Shown one piece after another: positions 53,735 to 62,819 of a stretch of DNA of 64,000 bases (the stretch's first letter is position 1; each line of letters begins with the position of its first letter). The position numbers and the translations under genes are program-made. The notes under the pieces are model-generated. The model saw nothing but the letters and a program-made list of their open reading frames with translations, was not told where the DNA came from and searched no databases. The stretch covers positions 26,318,334-26,382,333 of the forward strand of contig OY755238.1 of NCBI GenBank assembly GCA_963576725.1, read 5' to 3'. Origin of the DNA: Azorinus chamasolen (lineage: Eukaryota; Mollusca; Bivalvia; Cardiida; Solecurtidae).

Positions 53735-54260
53735 ACGGCGACCATACGTGGCGGCCGTAGATAGCCGATATCGAGAGATTTCTGTGGCGGCCGTAGGAAA
53801 TCTGCGGCGCCAGCTCGGCCGTCGTAAACCTATTTATTACAGGCCGCTGGGTCGCCGTAGAAATATTAGCGCGGAGTTATAATTTCTACGGGCGTCGTAG
53901 CTTTTCCAAGCCGTAGCCAGACCGCAAAGGGGTTCACGGCGGCCGTAAGGCGGCTGTACGGTGGCCGTGCGAGCACTGTGCGTTCATCAGGCATATAAAA
54001 TTATACCAACTGTTCTAATACAAAGTTATACTAAAACTACGGCTGCCGCATGACCGTCGAATGGTGACCGTTACTCCAAAAGCCATACGGCAGCCGTAGG
54101 GTTTGTGTCTCCCCAAATTCAAAATACACCGTACGCTGTATATGTGATCACTGCAGTACATGTATATGGCTATATAGGAACTCTGAGGCGCCCTTAGAAA
54201 TGCCATTGGCCGTAGAAATATAACGACCGTACATCCGCCCTGGCAGCTGTGACTGAGGCA
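53735..54260. other. CpG-rich patch with GGCCGTA repeats
   Basis: This stands out from the AT-rich surroundings: many CG dinucleotides and repeated words such as GGCGGCCGTAG, CGGCCGT, GGCAGCCGTAGG and their complements at irregular spacing. It has no convincing open frame. It could be a different repeat family, a CpG island, or DNA of separate origin. Confidence 0.6.
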
Positions 54261-54379
54261 TAACGCTGTGGCCCGAATGATATATAAACCTGTAGCATGC
54301 TGAACCAAGTGGTATTAATAAAAATGTCATTAACTTCAATTTTCTAAGTAAACTTTCTTTTGATTTTGTGACATATAAT

Positions 54380-54450
54380 CAAACTGTCAAACTGGTTGTA
54401 CCCTGATAAGACGCGGAGTTATTCGATGTGGGCCTAGCTGTTTGCAAAGT
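54380..54450. repeat. C-type hairpin, worn
   Basis: CAAACTGTCAAACTGGTTGT, ACCCTGATAAGACGCGGAGT, TATTCGATG, GGGCCTAGCTGTTTGC. Confidence 0.5.
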
Positions 54451-54503
54451 TAGTGCTATGTTGAAGAATTTGGTGACCCTAATGCTTGTGTCGATTATTA
54501 ATA

Positions 54504-54724
54504 TTAACCCTTCATATAACCTTCATACAATTTTGTTTTCACGCATTTGCAAACAGTGTAGACCCTGATCAGACGGCTACTATAGTCTGTACTGTTTGCT
54601 ATTATAATTTTAAAGATATGTTAATGGCTACAATGCTACATTTTCCATATTTCATTATAACCTTTTTGTTCATGACTATTCGGTATTGAACTTTGGAATA
54701 AACATAGAACAGGGGAGGGGTTAA
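54504..54724. mobile_element. TTAA-A element, short apex
   Basis: TTAACCCTTCATATAACCTT, hairpin GCAAACAGTGTAGACCCTGA, CAGACGGCTACTATAGTCTG, TACTGTTTGC, where the inner right arm is deleted. Body AATGGCTACAATGCTACATT; right end CAGGGGAGGGGTTAA. Confidence 0.75.
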
Positions 54725-54918
54725 TTTATAGTCTGTTTAGCAATTTCGTCAATATAAGTCAGAATAAAATGACTCCTTGTGCAGATATCGAGGCAAAGTT
54801 ACCTTCATTGCTTTAAACAAACCCATATTCAGATTGATCCTGATTAGCCGATTTACTCGGCGTCTCATCTGGATCAAAAATGTTTGTAAATGTGTAGCAG
54901 GCTAAATATTCTAAGCCA

Positions 54919-55133
54919 TTAACCCTTTCGCTGCCAAGTTCTGTCGTCTGCTAACTTTGTCGTCTGCTACAAAATTTCATTTTTTTTATTTTCTTCATTT
55001 TTGTTTCAAAAACATAGTAACAGTAACAAACAGTTTGGATCATGATGAGACGCCGAGTTACTCGGCGTCTCATCTGGATCCAAACTGTTTGCATAGGTAA
55101 TCACAGATCCGGCACTGGCAGCGAAAGGGTTAA
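54919..55133 (+). mobile_element. TTAA-H miniature element, full length
   Basis: TTAACCCTTTCGCTGCCAAG to GGCAGCGAAAGGGTTAA, 215 bp. GTCGTCTGC occurs twice near the left end. The hairpin at 55025-55092 is C-like: AACAAACAGTTTGGATCATG, ATGAGACGCCGAG, TTA, mirror. T faces T next to GATGAG. H therefore carries the C hairpin between different ends. A C half hairpin lies just upstream (54820-54890). Confidence 0.85.
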
Positions 55134-55301
55134 GGATCAAATCACCTGCAAAGAAGTTACACCGTTCTAATTTCTAACCGGACCGTTCGTTATGAAGTGT
55201 TCAACCTGCCTTATAGTGCGTGAGTTGGACTTATTGTTGAACACTGGGTCGGGTCAGCGTTAAGGTGCAGTCAGACCGAACTCGTTGGACAGGAGCCATC
55301 T

Positions 55302-55550
55302 TAACCCTTCGCTTGCTGTTCACCTCAATATACCTACCTGTAAATAGTGAAGACCCAGATGAGACAGCTCCTGCAGGAGCTGTCTCATCAGGGTCTGCAC
55401 TATTTACAAGTTTATTGTGCAACCAGTGCACTCCACAGCAGTGATTGCACAGTGAAATACTTGTACACAGTGAAGATATATGTAATTATACAACAGGGCA
55501 TGGGTACAGAAGGAGAACTGTATTTTAAAATTCAGCAAGCGAAGGGTTAA
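55302..55550 (+). mobile_element. TTAA-E miniature element, copy 6
   Basis: TTAACCCTTCGCTTGCTGTT to AGCAAGCGAAGGGTTAA, 249 bp, apex AGCTCCTGCAGGAGCT. The open frame from GTG 55347 is intact to the terminal TAA. Confidence 0.9.
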
Positions 55551-55639
55551 TGTTATCAGATACAAAATCAGTCCCAAAATAACAGGCGTGTACCAATCAA
55601 TTTAGTTAATTGGGGCATTAGTTCTTAAATGCATGTCTG

Positions 55640-55848
55640 TTAACCCTTCCCCTAACAGAGATGACTTTGCGAACATAGCAGACACAGATCAGACGATCTC
55701 TGCTTGCTTAAGAAAAAACTATAGATCTGAGGTTACAGTTTCTGTCACGGGAAATCATCCCTTTGGTCACAATGTCATTATTAAAACTTAACAGTACTGA
55801 ATTAACATCATAATTTCTTACATGAATATTTATGAGGAAATGGGTTAA
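55640..55848. mobile_element. TTAA-A element, hairpin mostly deleted
   Basis: TTAACCCTTCCCCTAACAGA, GCGAACATAGCAGACACAGA, CAGACGATCTCTGCTTGCTT, body TCTGAGGTTACAGTTTCTGT, right end GAGGAAATGGGTTAA. Confidence 0.7.
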
Positions 55849-56133
55849 TAACCGATGGAATTTGTCTAGACATATTATATACATGAATTAAATCACGGTA
55901 AAATGTCAAGGTCATGCAAACAGTGTATATCTAGGTAAGCCTTAGTATCAAAGACGTGGTATCACACCAGGGTCTACACTGTTTAACTGTAATTCGTGTA
56001 TGCGTTTACTCATATTGTCTAAGTATTCGGACAGGTAAACTCTTACGCAAATAGTGCAGATCCAGATCAAACACCCGAACGAACAGTTTGATCAGAGTCG
56101 ACACTGTTGGCTAATCTGTCAGTCGAATTAAAT

Positions 56134-56330
56134 TACAGTTGAACTTCGATATCTCGAACTCGGATAACTCGAACTTCGGAATAACACGAAGTAAAAGTTC
56201 GGACTTTCCAAAAGTTACAATACAGATTATTGTTCTAGCATCATTACGCATATCCAGAAACACGTGTGACAGGAGTTTTCAGCATGGCTTTCGATCTGCA
56301 TTAAGGTGTAAACTTGATAAATTGTCCAGA
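56134..56330. mobile_element. TA-K element, copy 3, truncated
   Basis: ACAGTTGAACTTCGATATCT, ATAACTCGAACTTCGGAATA; the left inner arm is deleted; CAGGAGTTTTCAGCATGGCT and CTGCATTAAGGTGTAAACTT remain. It stops at the TTAA where an A element starts. Confidence 0.7.
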
Positions 56331-56561
56331 TTAAATATTCATGTAAGAAATAACGATGTCATGAATATAAATTAGTTTCACTTTTTATAATGGAATATGA
56401 ACACAACAGACATTGGCCAAGACAGAAGCTGGAAATAGTCAAATCTATATCATTTCATATTCAAACAGAGCAGACCCTGCATGATCATATGGCTCCTATA
56501 GGAACCGTCTGATCTTGGTCGACTCTGTTTGTAAAGGGGTATATACGGAGTAAAGGGTTAA
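56331..56561. mobile_element. TTAA-A element next to or in K
   Basis: TTAAATATTCATGTAAGAAA, GATGTCATGAATATAAATTA, hairpin at 56459-56532 (ATTCAAACAGAGCAGACCCT, GGCTCCTATAGGAACC), and GGAGTAAAGGGTTAA. Confidence 0.7.
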
Positions 56562-56621
56562 ATTGAATTTAAATGGGATTCCCGTCAGTACAGGAGTTTT
56601 CTGCATCATTTCCGTCCTGCA

Positions 56622-56866
56622 TTAACCCTTTCGGCGCCAAATTTCTAATTGTCGTCTGCAATCCAAGTTTATTAAATCATTCAGTAAAATAAGGAAATGA
56701 GATAAATAAATGCAAATTTCAAAGGAATATAGCACATATATAGAACTAGAGATTGAGACAAATAGTGAAGTCCCTGATCAGACGCCGCCTTGAAAAGGCG
56801 GCGTCTGATTTGGGACTGCACTATTTGTCGTGGTGGATTTACGCGACTGTGGCGGTGAAAGGGTTT
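56622..56866 (+). mobile_element. TTAA-F miniature element, copy 4, in a D remnant
   Basis: TTAACCCTTTCGGCGCCAAA to GGCGGTGAAAGGGTTTGA. Hairpin at 56757-56830 with loop TTGAAAA; T faces T next to GATCAG (GATTTGG on the right). Immediately upstream, CAGGAGTTTTCTGCATCATT and CCGTCCTGCA are a D right arm broken at its TTAA. An A right end follows (GGAAAGGGTTAA at 56905). Confidence 0.8.
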
Positions 56867-57149
56867 GAAAATGCGTGAAAAGGTGTCTGTATGAAGGAAA
56901 GGGTTAAGTTACCGCTTACTTTTAACATTACCTTTTAAGACCTAGTATTAAACATAATGTATGTGATGGTCGTTCTAAAATGGTGTTATTATATAAGTAA
57001 AGATCCTGCATCGCACCCGTGGCTCATGACATACTAATTGTATTCTTCCTCGACCATGACACGGTTGGAACATGCTCAAACTCTGTAGTTTCTAAACAGT
57101 GCTCTCTGACCGTTTGTTACCAATTCATTTAAGGGTTTTAGAAAATGTT

Positions 57150-57490
57150 GCCATAGTGTTAAACATTTTAGACCCTAATGAGACGCCGAGTTACGCGGTG
57201 TTTTATTTGGATACATGCTGTTTGAAAGTGTCAACAAGGGTGGGCTCTGCATGACAAGGGTTAAATCTTTGTCGGCTTACCTTGTAGATATTGTCCGATT
57301 TGTACTTATCCTTTAGCTTGATGGATACAAGATGTCTGCTCAAGTCTCATCTGATCTGCTGTAAAATTTCCTTAGTTTCTATTCCATTCGTTAAACGTTT
57401 TAAGATGATTGGCCGAGTGTCAAACAGCTTGGATCCTGATGAGACGTCTCATCTGGATCCAAACTATTTACAAATGTCATTCATGTAGTC
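57150..57490. repeat. Two C-type hairpins
   Basis: 57160-57228: TTAAACATTTTAGACCCTAA, GAGACGCCGAGTTACGCGGT, worn right arm. 57414-57474: GAGTGTCAAACAGCTTGGAT, CCTGATGAGACGTCTCATCT, GGATCCAAACTATTTAC, apex deleted. A third worn one is at 57672-57728. Confidence 0.6.
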
Positions 57491-57865
57491 CTCAGCAGTC
57501 AAAGGTTTAACTATGACGTGGATAAGTAGAACAGATTGCTAAAATATTTAGGCAGGTTCTAAGTACCTCTCTGCACTTTAAATAACTGTGGTCTGCAAAA
57601 CTGTCCGCTAGAATCTTTAAAAAAAATGGTTACTATTTCCCATTTCTCTTCAAATAATTGTACAGGAAGAGTGTCAAACAGTTTGGATCATGTTGAAGTA
57701 ACTCGACAATTGATCAGGATCCAACTCATTAATAATCTGATTGTAGAACTTTTCTGCAGAAGATAATCTCGCAAATAGTGCCAAACGGAAAATATTCTTT
57801 TGTGCAGGTGACAATTACAGTAAAACCTCGATTATTCGAATTACATGTACTTAGTGTGCAAATAG

Positions 57866-58093
57866 TTAACCCGTTCCACCATCGGCTATGTATAGACCCA
57901 ACATCTTTGAATAAATCTACCGAAAACGAGCATTTACTATAAAAGGGGGAACTTTTAGAATTGTGTGGCTTGAAACCATTGTGTTAAATAAAGCATTTGC
58001 TCCTTTGGATTAAATACTCTATCTATTACAATTGTTTCAAAAAGTGAGTTTTACAGAGGTGTCAAAAGGCGACAATATGAGGGAATGGGTTAA
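57866..58093 (-). mobile_element. TTAA-B element
   Basis: TTAACCCGTTCCACCATCGG, AAATCTACCGAAAACGAGCA, hairpin with worn arms (AACCATTGTGTTAAATAAAG), right end GAGGGAATGGGTTAA, 228 bp. Confidence 0.8.
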
Positions 58094-58334
58094 GTACAGT
58101 TTGGCAAAGTAAGGCAGATATTGTAGATACTAGTATGGCTAATGTAGGTCATTATGTAAGTAGACGGTCAGGAAATGTATCGATGCATTCATTCATTGTC
58201 TTTGGACCTCAGTTTGTGCATACCCATAGTGCACTTAATATAGCTGATGTAATATGCCCTGTCCGTGTGGAGATGTCAATTTTTATTATAAATAGTAAAT
58301 ATCTAAATGTCTCGCCTTGTGAATGAGATTTCCA

Positions 58335-58880
58335 ACCAGTGTTTAAGGGACAATGGAACCTGCCTTTAGCAACCACATACTGAAAAAACACAAGAGCAGG
58401 TGGTTGCTTAATGCAGGACGAAAGTAATGTAGAAAACTACCTGAAGAGCTTTCTGCTTAACTTTCGCTTTAAGCTATCACCTGTCTTAAAACCCTAGAAA
58501 CAGGCTCTTAACCCTGGTTCATTGTTCTATATTTATTCAAAATTTCAATACCTACTGAATATTCATGAACAAAATAGTTATAATGAAATATCAAAGGTGG
58601 AACAGTGTAGCCATTTTAGAAAGCAAAGAAACAGATCTATCAAATGCTATTAGCAAACAGAGCATACCCTGATCAGACGGCTCCTATAGGAGCTGCCTAA
58701 TCAGGGTCTGTTCTGTTTGCTAGTGGAACTTGAAAGAACTGATTATTTAGTTTCTAAAATGGCTACAATGATACACCTTCCATATTTTGTTATGGCTATT
58801 TCGTCCATGAATATCCAGCTGGTATTGACATTTGGAATAAACATATAACAGGGAACCAGGGTTAAGACAGACTCTACTGT
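58335..58880. mobile_element. TA-D element with nested 358 bp palindrome
   Basis: CAATGGAACCTGCCTTTAGC, GGTGGTTGCTTAATGCAGGA, AAAACTACCTGAAGAGCTTT, TAAGCTATCACCTGTCTTAA, then a TTAA at 58508 where the palindrome starts, and GACAGACTCTACTG before TA after it. Confidence 0.6.
58508..58865. mobile_element. Full-length palindromic TTAA-A element
   Basis: 358 bp from TTAACCCTGGTTCATTGTTC to GGGAACCAGGGTTAA. The two halves pair almost along their whole length: for example CTACTGAATATTCATGAAC with TCCATGAATATCCAGCTGG, and TGTAGCCATTTTAGAAAG with TTTCTAAAATGGCTACAAT. The apex is GGCTCCTATAGGAGC. The other A copies (about 250 bp) keep one long and one short arm, so they look like deletion products of this form. 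Confidence 0.85.
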
Positions 58881-58979
58881 ACATAACGTTCGTTAGTCCT
58901 GTATTCAGCTACCACGTGCCTCTATGACCAATAATTAGACCTGTGTTGGGTGACCGCTTTAGATGTGCTTCACTGTATA

Positions 58980-59185
58980 CAGTAGAACCCCTCTAATGCG
59001 ACCACTTCATGAATAAACATGAATGTCTTTACAAACAGGTGGTTGCTTAATGCAGGACAAACGTAATGCAGAAAGCTCCTATAGGAGCTTTCTGCATTAC
59101 TTTTGTCCTGCATTAAGCTACCACCTGCATCTAGCACCCAGAATTATACCTGTTTTTTGGTGGTCGCATTAGCGGGGTTTTACTG
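58980..59185. mobile_element. TA-D miniature element, best-preserved copy
   Basis: CAGTAGAACCCCTCTAATGC after TA, and GCGGGGTTTTACTG before TA, 206 bp. The hairpin (59037-59130) pairs almost perfectly: GGTGGTTGCTTAATGCAGGA, GCAGAAAGCTCCTATAGGAG. TTAA occurs once in each arm. Confidence 0.9.
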
Positions 59186-59418
59186 TATTGTATTTGAACA
59201 ATATCCCTATATACCTACGTTAAGTAAATTGCAAACATTGTCCTCTATTGTAATTTCTTAAGCAATATTTTTCCTCCATTTTTTCTTCAAATATACAACC
59301 CCAGTGGAAAAAGCAGTATGGAACTTAATTAGATAAAGAGTGTCCAAGCGCCTCATCTAGATCCAGATAGCTTCTAGATCTATATAATATCACGAAATCA
59401 GTGAAAACTGGCGCAGAG

Positions 59419-59618
59419 TTAACACTTTCGCCGCCAATGTTGCATGCGTGATTACCATTGCAAACAGTTTGGCTCCAGTTACTCAGCGTCTCATCAGGAT
59501 CCAAACTAATTGTTACTGTGGTAATGTTTTTAAAAGAAAAAAGGGCGATACGTAAATAAACAAAGTTGTAGCAGACGACAATTTTGCAGATGACAATATT
59601 TGGCAGCGAAAGAGTTAA
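59419..59618 (-). mobile_element. TTAA-H miniature element
   Basis: TTAACACTTTCGCCGCCAAT to GGCAGCGAAAGAGTTAA. The hairpin at 59455-59513 lacks part of its left arm (GTTTGGCTCCAGTTACTCAG). GCAGACGACAATTTTGCAGA is near the right end, the reverse of 54919. Confidence 0.75.
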
Positions 59619-59719
59619 GCGAAGGACAACCGAGCAGACGGATTAAGCTGAAGCATATGACAGTTTCCGTTTGTCTTATGCTTCAATTCTCTTCTATTTT
59701 TTTAAACTACAGTATCGAA

Positions 59720-59792
59720 GTGTAAAACAGTTTGGATCTTGATGAAACACCGAATTACTCGATAACACATCTGGATACAAACTGTTTGCAAA
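59720..59792. repeat. C-type hairpin
   Basis: GTGTAAAACAGTTTGGATCT, TGATGAAACACCGAATTACT, CGATAACACATCTGGATACA, AACTGTTTGC. From 59800 to 60440 only a worn A hairpin (60177-60245) was recognised. Confidence 0.6.
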
Positions 59793-60446
59793 AACCATTC
59801 ATAAAATCTCCGACGACGATTAAAGAGCTAGCAGTCAAATACCAGTTCTGTAGTATAGAATACACTCTTGAACATTGACACTTGGGGGCAACAGGCCGTT
59901 TAGCAAATCACGATCCCCATTAGTGCGCATGACTGTATTTCTCCCTAATATGGCGGTTATACCCTCTAAAGGAATACGCCTGTGCCAAATATGGTGGATA
60001 CACACTACAGTGTACACTACAATATCGGTTTGGCCTAGATTACGTGGCCCATTGATAAATGAGCGCATACTAAAAGTATCGTGTATGGTGCTCAATGTAA
60101 GCCAAGAATAAAATTCGGGTTTGAGAAATTCAGATTTTTATTGCTATTTTCATCGACTGAGAGACTGTTGACGCTTTTACAAACAGAGTAGATCCAGATC
60201 AGAAGACTTCTGCAAATGCCTTTGATCAAGCTATGCTCTGTTTACTAATTGAATTATATAGAATTGATCTGACCAAAACACACCGTGTTCATAATACTGT
60301 TTAAACGACGTAAACCCCGATAAAACCCCAAACCAAATCATAAACCAATGCAATAATCAGTTAATGAACATTTTTGGTGTCACTGAGCTAAAGACTTTAA
60401 GTTGTTTCCAGTCGTTGTAAACCTGCCTCCGTATGGCTACAACACA

Positions 60447-61228
60447 TGGTAACTTTTAGGTCGTCTTTGGGCTATGTTTAACTTTTAGGCCGTCTTTAGG
60501 CTATGTTTAACTTTTAGGCCGTCTTAGGATATGTTTAACTTTTAGGCCGTCTTTAGGCTATGTTTAACTTTTAGGCCGTCTTTAGGCTATGTTTAATTTT
60601 TAGGCCGTCTTTAGGAAAATCTATGCTTAACTTTTAGGCCGTCTTTAGGCTATGTTTAACTTTTAGGCCGTCTCTAGGATAATTTATGTTTAAATTTTAG
60701 GCCGTCTTTAGGATATATTTAACTTTTAGGTCGTAACTTTTAGGCTGTCTTTAGGCTATGTTTAACTTTTAGGCCGTCTTTAGGCTATGTTTAACTTTTA
60801 GGCCGTCTTTAGGCTATGTTTAACTTTTAGGCCGTCTTTAGGATATGTTTAACTTTTAGGCCGTCTTTAGGCTATGTTTAACTTTTAGGCCGTCTTTAGG
60901 CTATGTTTAACTTTTAGGCCGTCTTTAGGCTATGTTTAACTTTTAGGCCGTCTTTAGGATATGTTTAACTTTTAGGCCGTCTTTAGGATATGTTTAACTT
61001 TTAGGCCGTCTTTAGGCTATGTTTAATTTTTAGGCCGTCTTTAGGCTATGTTTAACTTTTAGGCCGTTTTTAGGCTATGTTTAACTTTTAGGCCGTCTTT
61101 AGGCTATGTTTAACCTTTAGGCCGTCTTTAAGATATGTTTAACTTTATGCCGTCTTTAGGCTATGTTTAACTTTTAGGCCGTTTTTAGGCTATGTTTAAC
61201 TTTTAGGCCGTTTTAAGGCTATGTTTCA
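60447..61228. repeat. 29 bp minisatellite, about 27 copies
   Basis: The unit is TATGTTTAACTTTTAGGCCG then TCTTTAGGC. Variants carry TATGTTTAATT, GGATAT for GGCTAT, or GTTTTTAGG, and a few longer units (GGAAAATCTATGC, GGATAATTTATG). Low divergence over most of its length points to recent turnover. Confidence 0.95.
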
Positions 61229-61626
61229 GCTTTTTATTGATATTTATTGGGAGTATACAGCGAGATGTTTAGAAGTAGGTTATATATAGATCTAGTCGTT
61301 TTCATTTCCCCTCTTTACTGCTTCTAGGGTGCGCCTGCACATTCGCAAATGAAGAGATAATGCATGTCCAGAAGAAGTATATTGTAGCTGTTAATATATT
61401 TTGTCGGCGAATATCCAAGCTGGTAGCAGAATTTAACTCCTTGTTTATCGTTTTAAACACAATTTTAATGATAACGCGAATGACGTAGTTGTTTTGGCAG
61501 AAAATGTCATAAACATCATAGATGTTACGTGCAACTTCGACGTCTGCAACACAATAATTATTAGGCGGATTTTCATATTGTATGAACATTGGATATAGAT
61601 TGACACTTCCCGGCCTTCTGTACATG

Positions 61627-61829
61627 CAGTAGAACCTCTCTATAACGGCCACTAAATTGTGTTAATTAGTTGGTATTTAGGGCAGGTGGCTGCTTAAAGC
61701 AAGGTGAAAGTAAAACAGAACGCTCCTATAGGAGCGTTCTGTTTTACTTTCACTTTGCTTTAAGCAGCCACCCGCCTTTAACACAAAATACTTGATGTAA
61801 TTAAGTGGCCGTTATAGAGAGGTTTGCTG
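61627..61829. mobile_element. TA-D element, GAACGCTCC subfamily
   Basis: CAGTAGAACCTCTCTATAAC at the left, and TATAGAGAGGTTTGCTG before TA at the right. Hairpin GGTGGCTGCTTAAAGCAAGG, AGTAAAACAGAACGCTCCTA and its mirror, essentially perfect. It is the partner of 46814-47011. The base pair before the left end is TG instead of TA. Confidence 0.85.
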
Positions 61830-62815
61830 TACTTTACTACTACAGACAGGTCTAAATGACGTACCATGCGCCCGACAAGTTCTTAATTTCAAGCAGAGCT
61901 ACAGATAAAAGTGCAAACCCAAATAGATTCTACTGAACTCGTCATTTCTCAACCAACCCTATAATGTGCCCACTCAGTAGAACCGTCTCGAAGATTCTAA
62001 AAAGTGGTCAAGGTATAGGGTTTGGTGGAGAAATAAAGGAGCAACTGGTGACAATGCTTAAATGTACGCATCTAATATGGACCTCTGTCAAATATGATTA
62101 CATGTAGTTAAAAATGTAAATCTACTCTGCTCATATTTTCGACAAATTTGTGTACAAAAATACAACAAATTAGCTTCAGAATCGAAATCTGTATGATTTG
62201 AAACTAACTTAGATATACAGCACATGGCAAGAAAAGAGTTGTTTACATCGAAAAGAGATAAGCTTTATTACCTAAGTATCCAACGGAAACACGTCCGCCA
62301 TACACGGAATCTGTCGTAAAACGTACATGATATAAAGTACTCGTATTACACTGTAGACATTGTCTTTTCGCGTTTTTATTCTTTCGACTGACATACTTTA
62401 GTTGGTTGTTATGCTCACCCAATTAGTATTCATAATATTGTTCCGACAGCGGAGATTGGCCGAACGTTCATTTCCGTTTTCCGTTGATCGACGAAGTTTT
62501 CCGTCTCTTAAAACGTCGGCTATTTCCTAAGTATTTAGCAGTATCCAGGTACCGATAATATTTATCTGAATATATATTATCTGTTGGAAAAATATTGTTA
62601 GCATTATTTTGATGACACGAAGATGTGCACAACTTTTGGGGTTGATTGTTTTATACGACCAGTGGAGAGACCATAACTTTAATTAAATGAGGGTTATCTG
62701 TATATAATGTCACTGCAATATGTTTAGTAATAGCATACGCATAAAATTGTGTTTGTTGCATGTTCAGCGTAAACGTACACTTGAAATTATCAATCTATGT
62801 TTGCGTCAGTCTGAC
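61830..62815. other. No gene seen; one fragment of the 350 bp TA element
   Basis: TAATGTGCCCACTCAGTAGA, AGATTCTAAAAAGTGGTCAA and GGTATAGGGTTTGGTGGAG at 61962-62035 resemble the inner part of the element at 1585. Nothing else was recognised. Confidence 0.4.
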
Positions 62816-62819
62816 ATAT

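Noticed and set aside
583..59185. Hairpins as bacterial terminators or attachment sites
   Set aside because: The DNA is eukaryotic. The hairpins are multi-copy, have TA or TTAA ends and lack U-runs.
60447..61228. Interstitial telomere repeat, because of TTAGGC and TTTAGG words
   Set aside because: The real period is 29 bp. The words are not in tandem at 6 bp spacing.
61302..61652. 116-codon minus-strand open frame
   Set aside because: Its beginning overlaps the D element end. It has no recognisable domain, and length alone is not convincing in AT-rich DNA.
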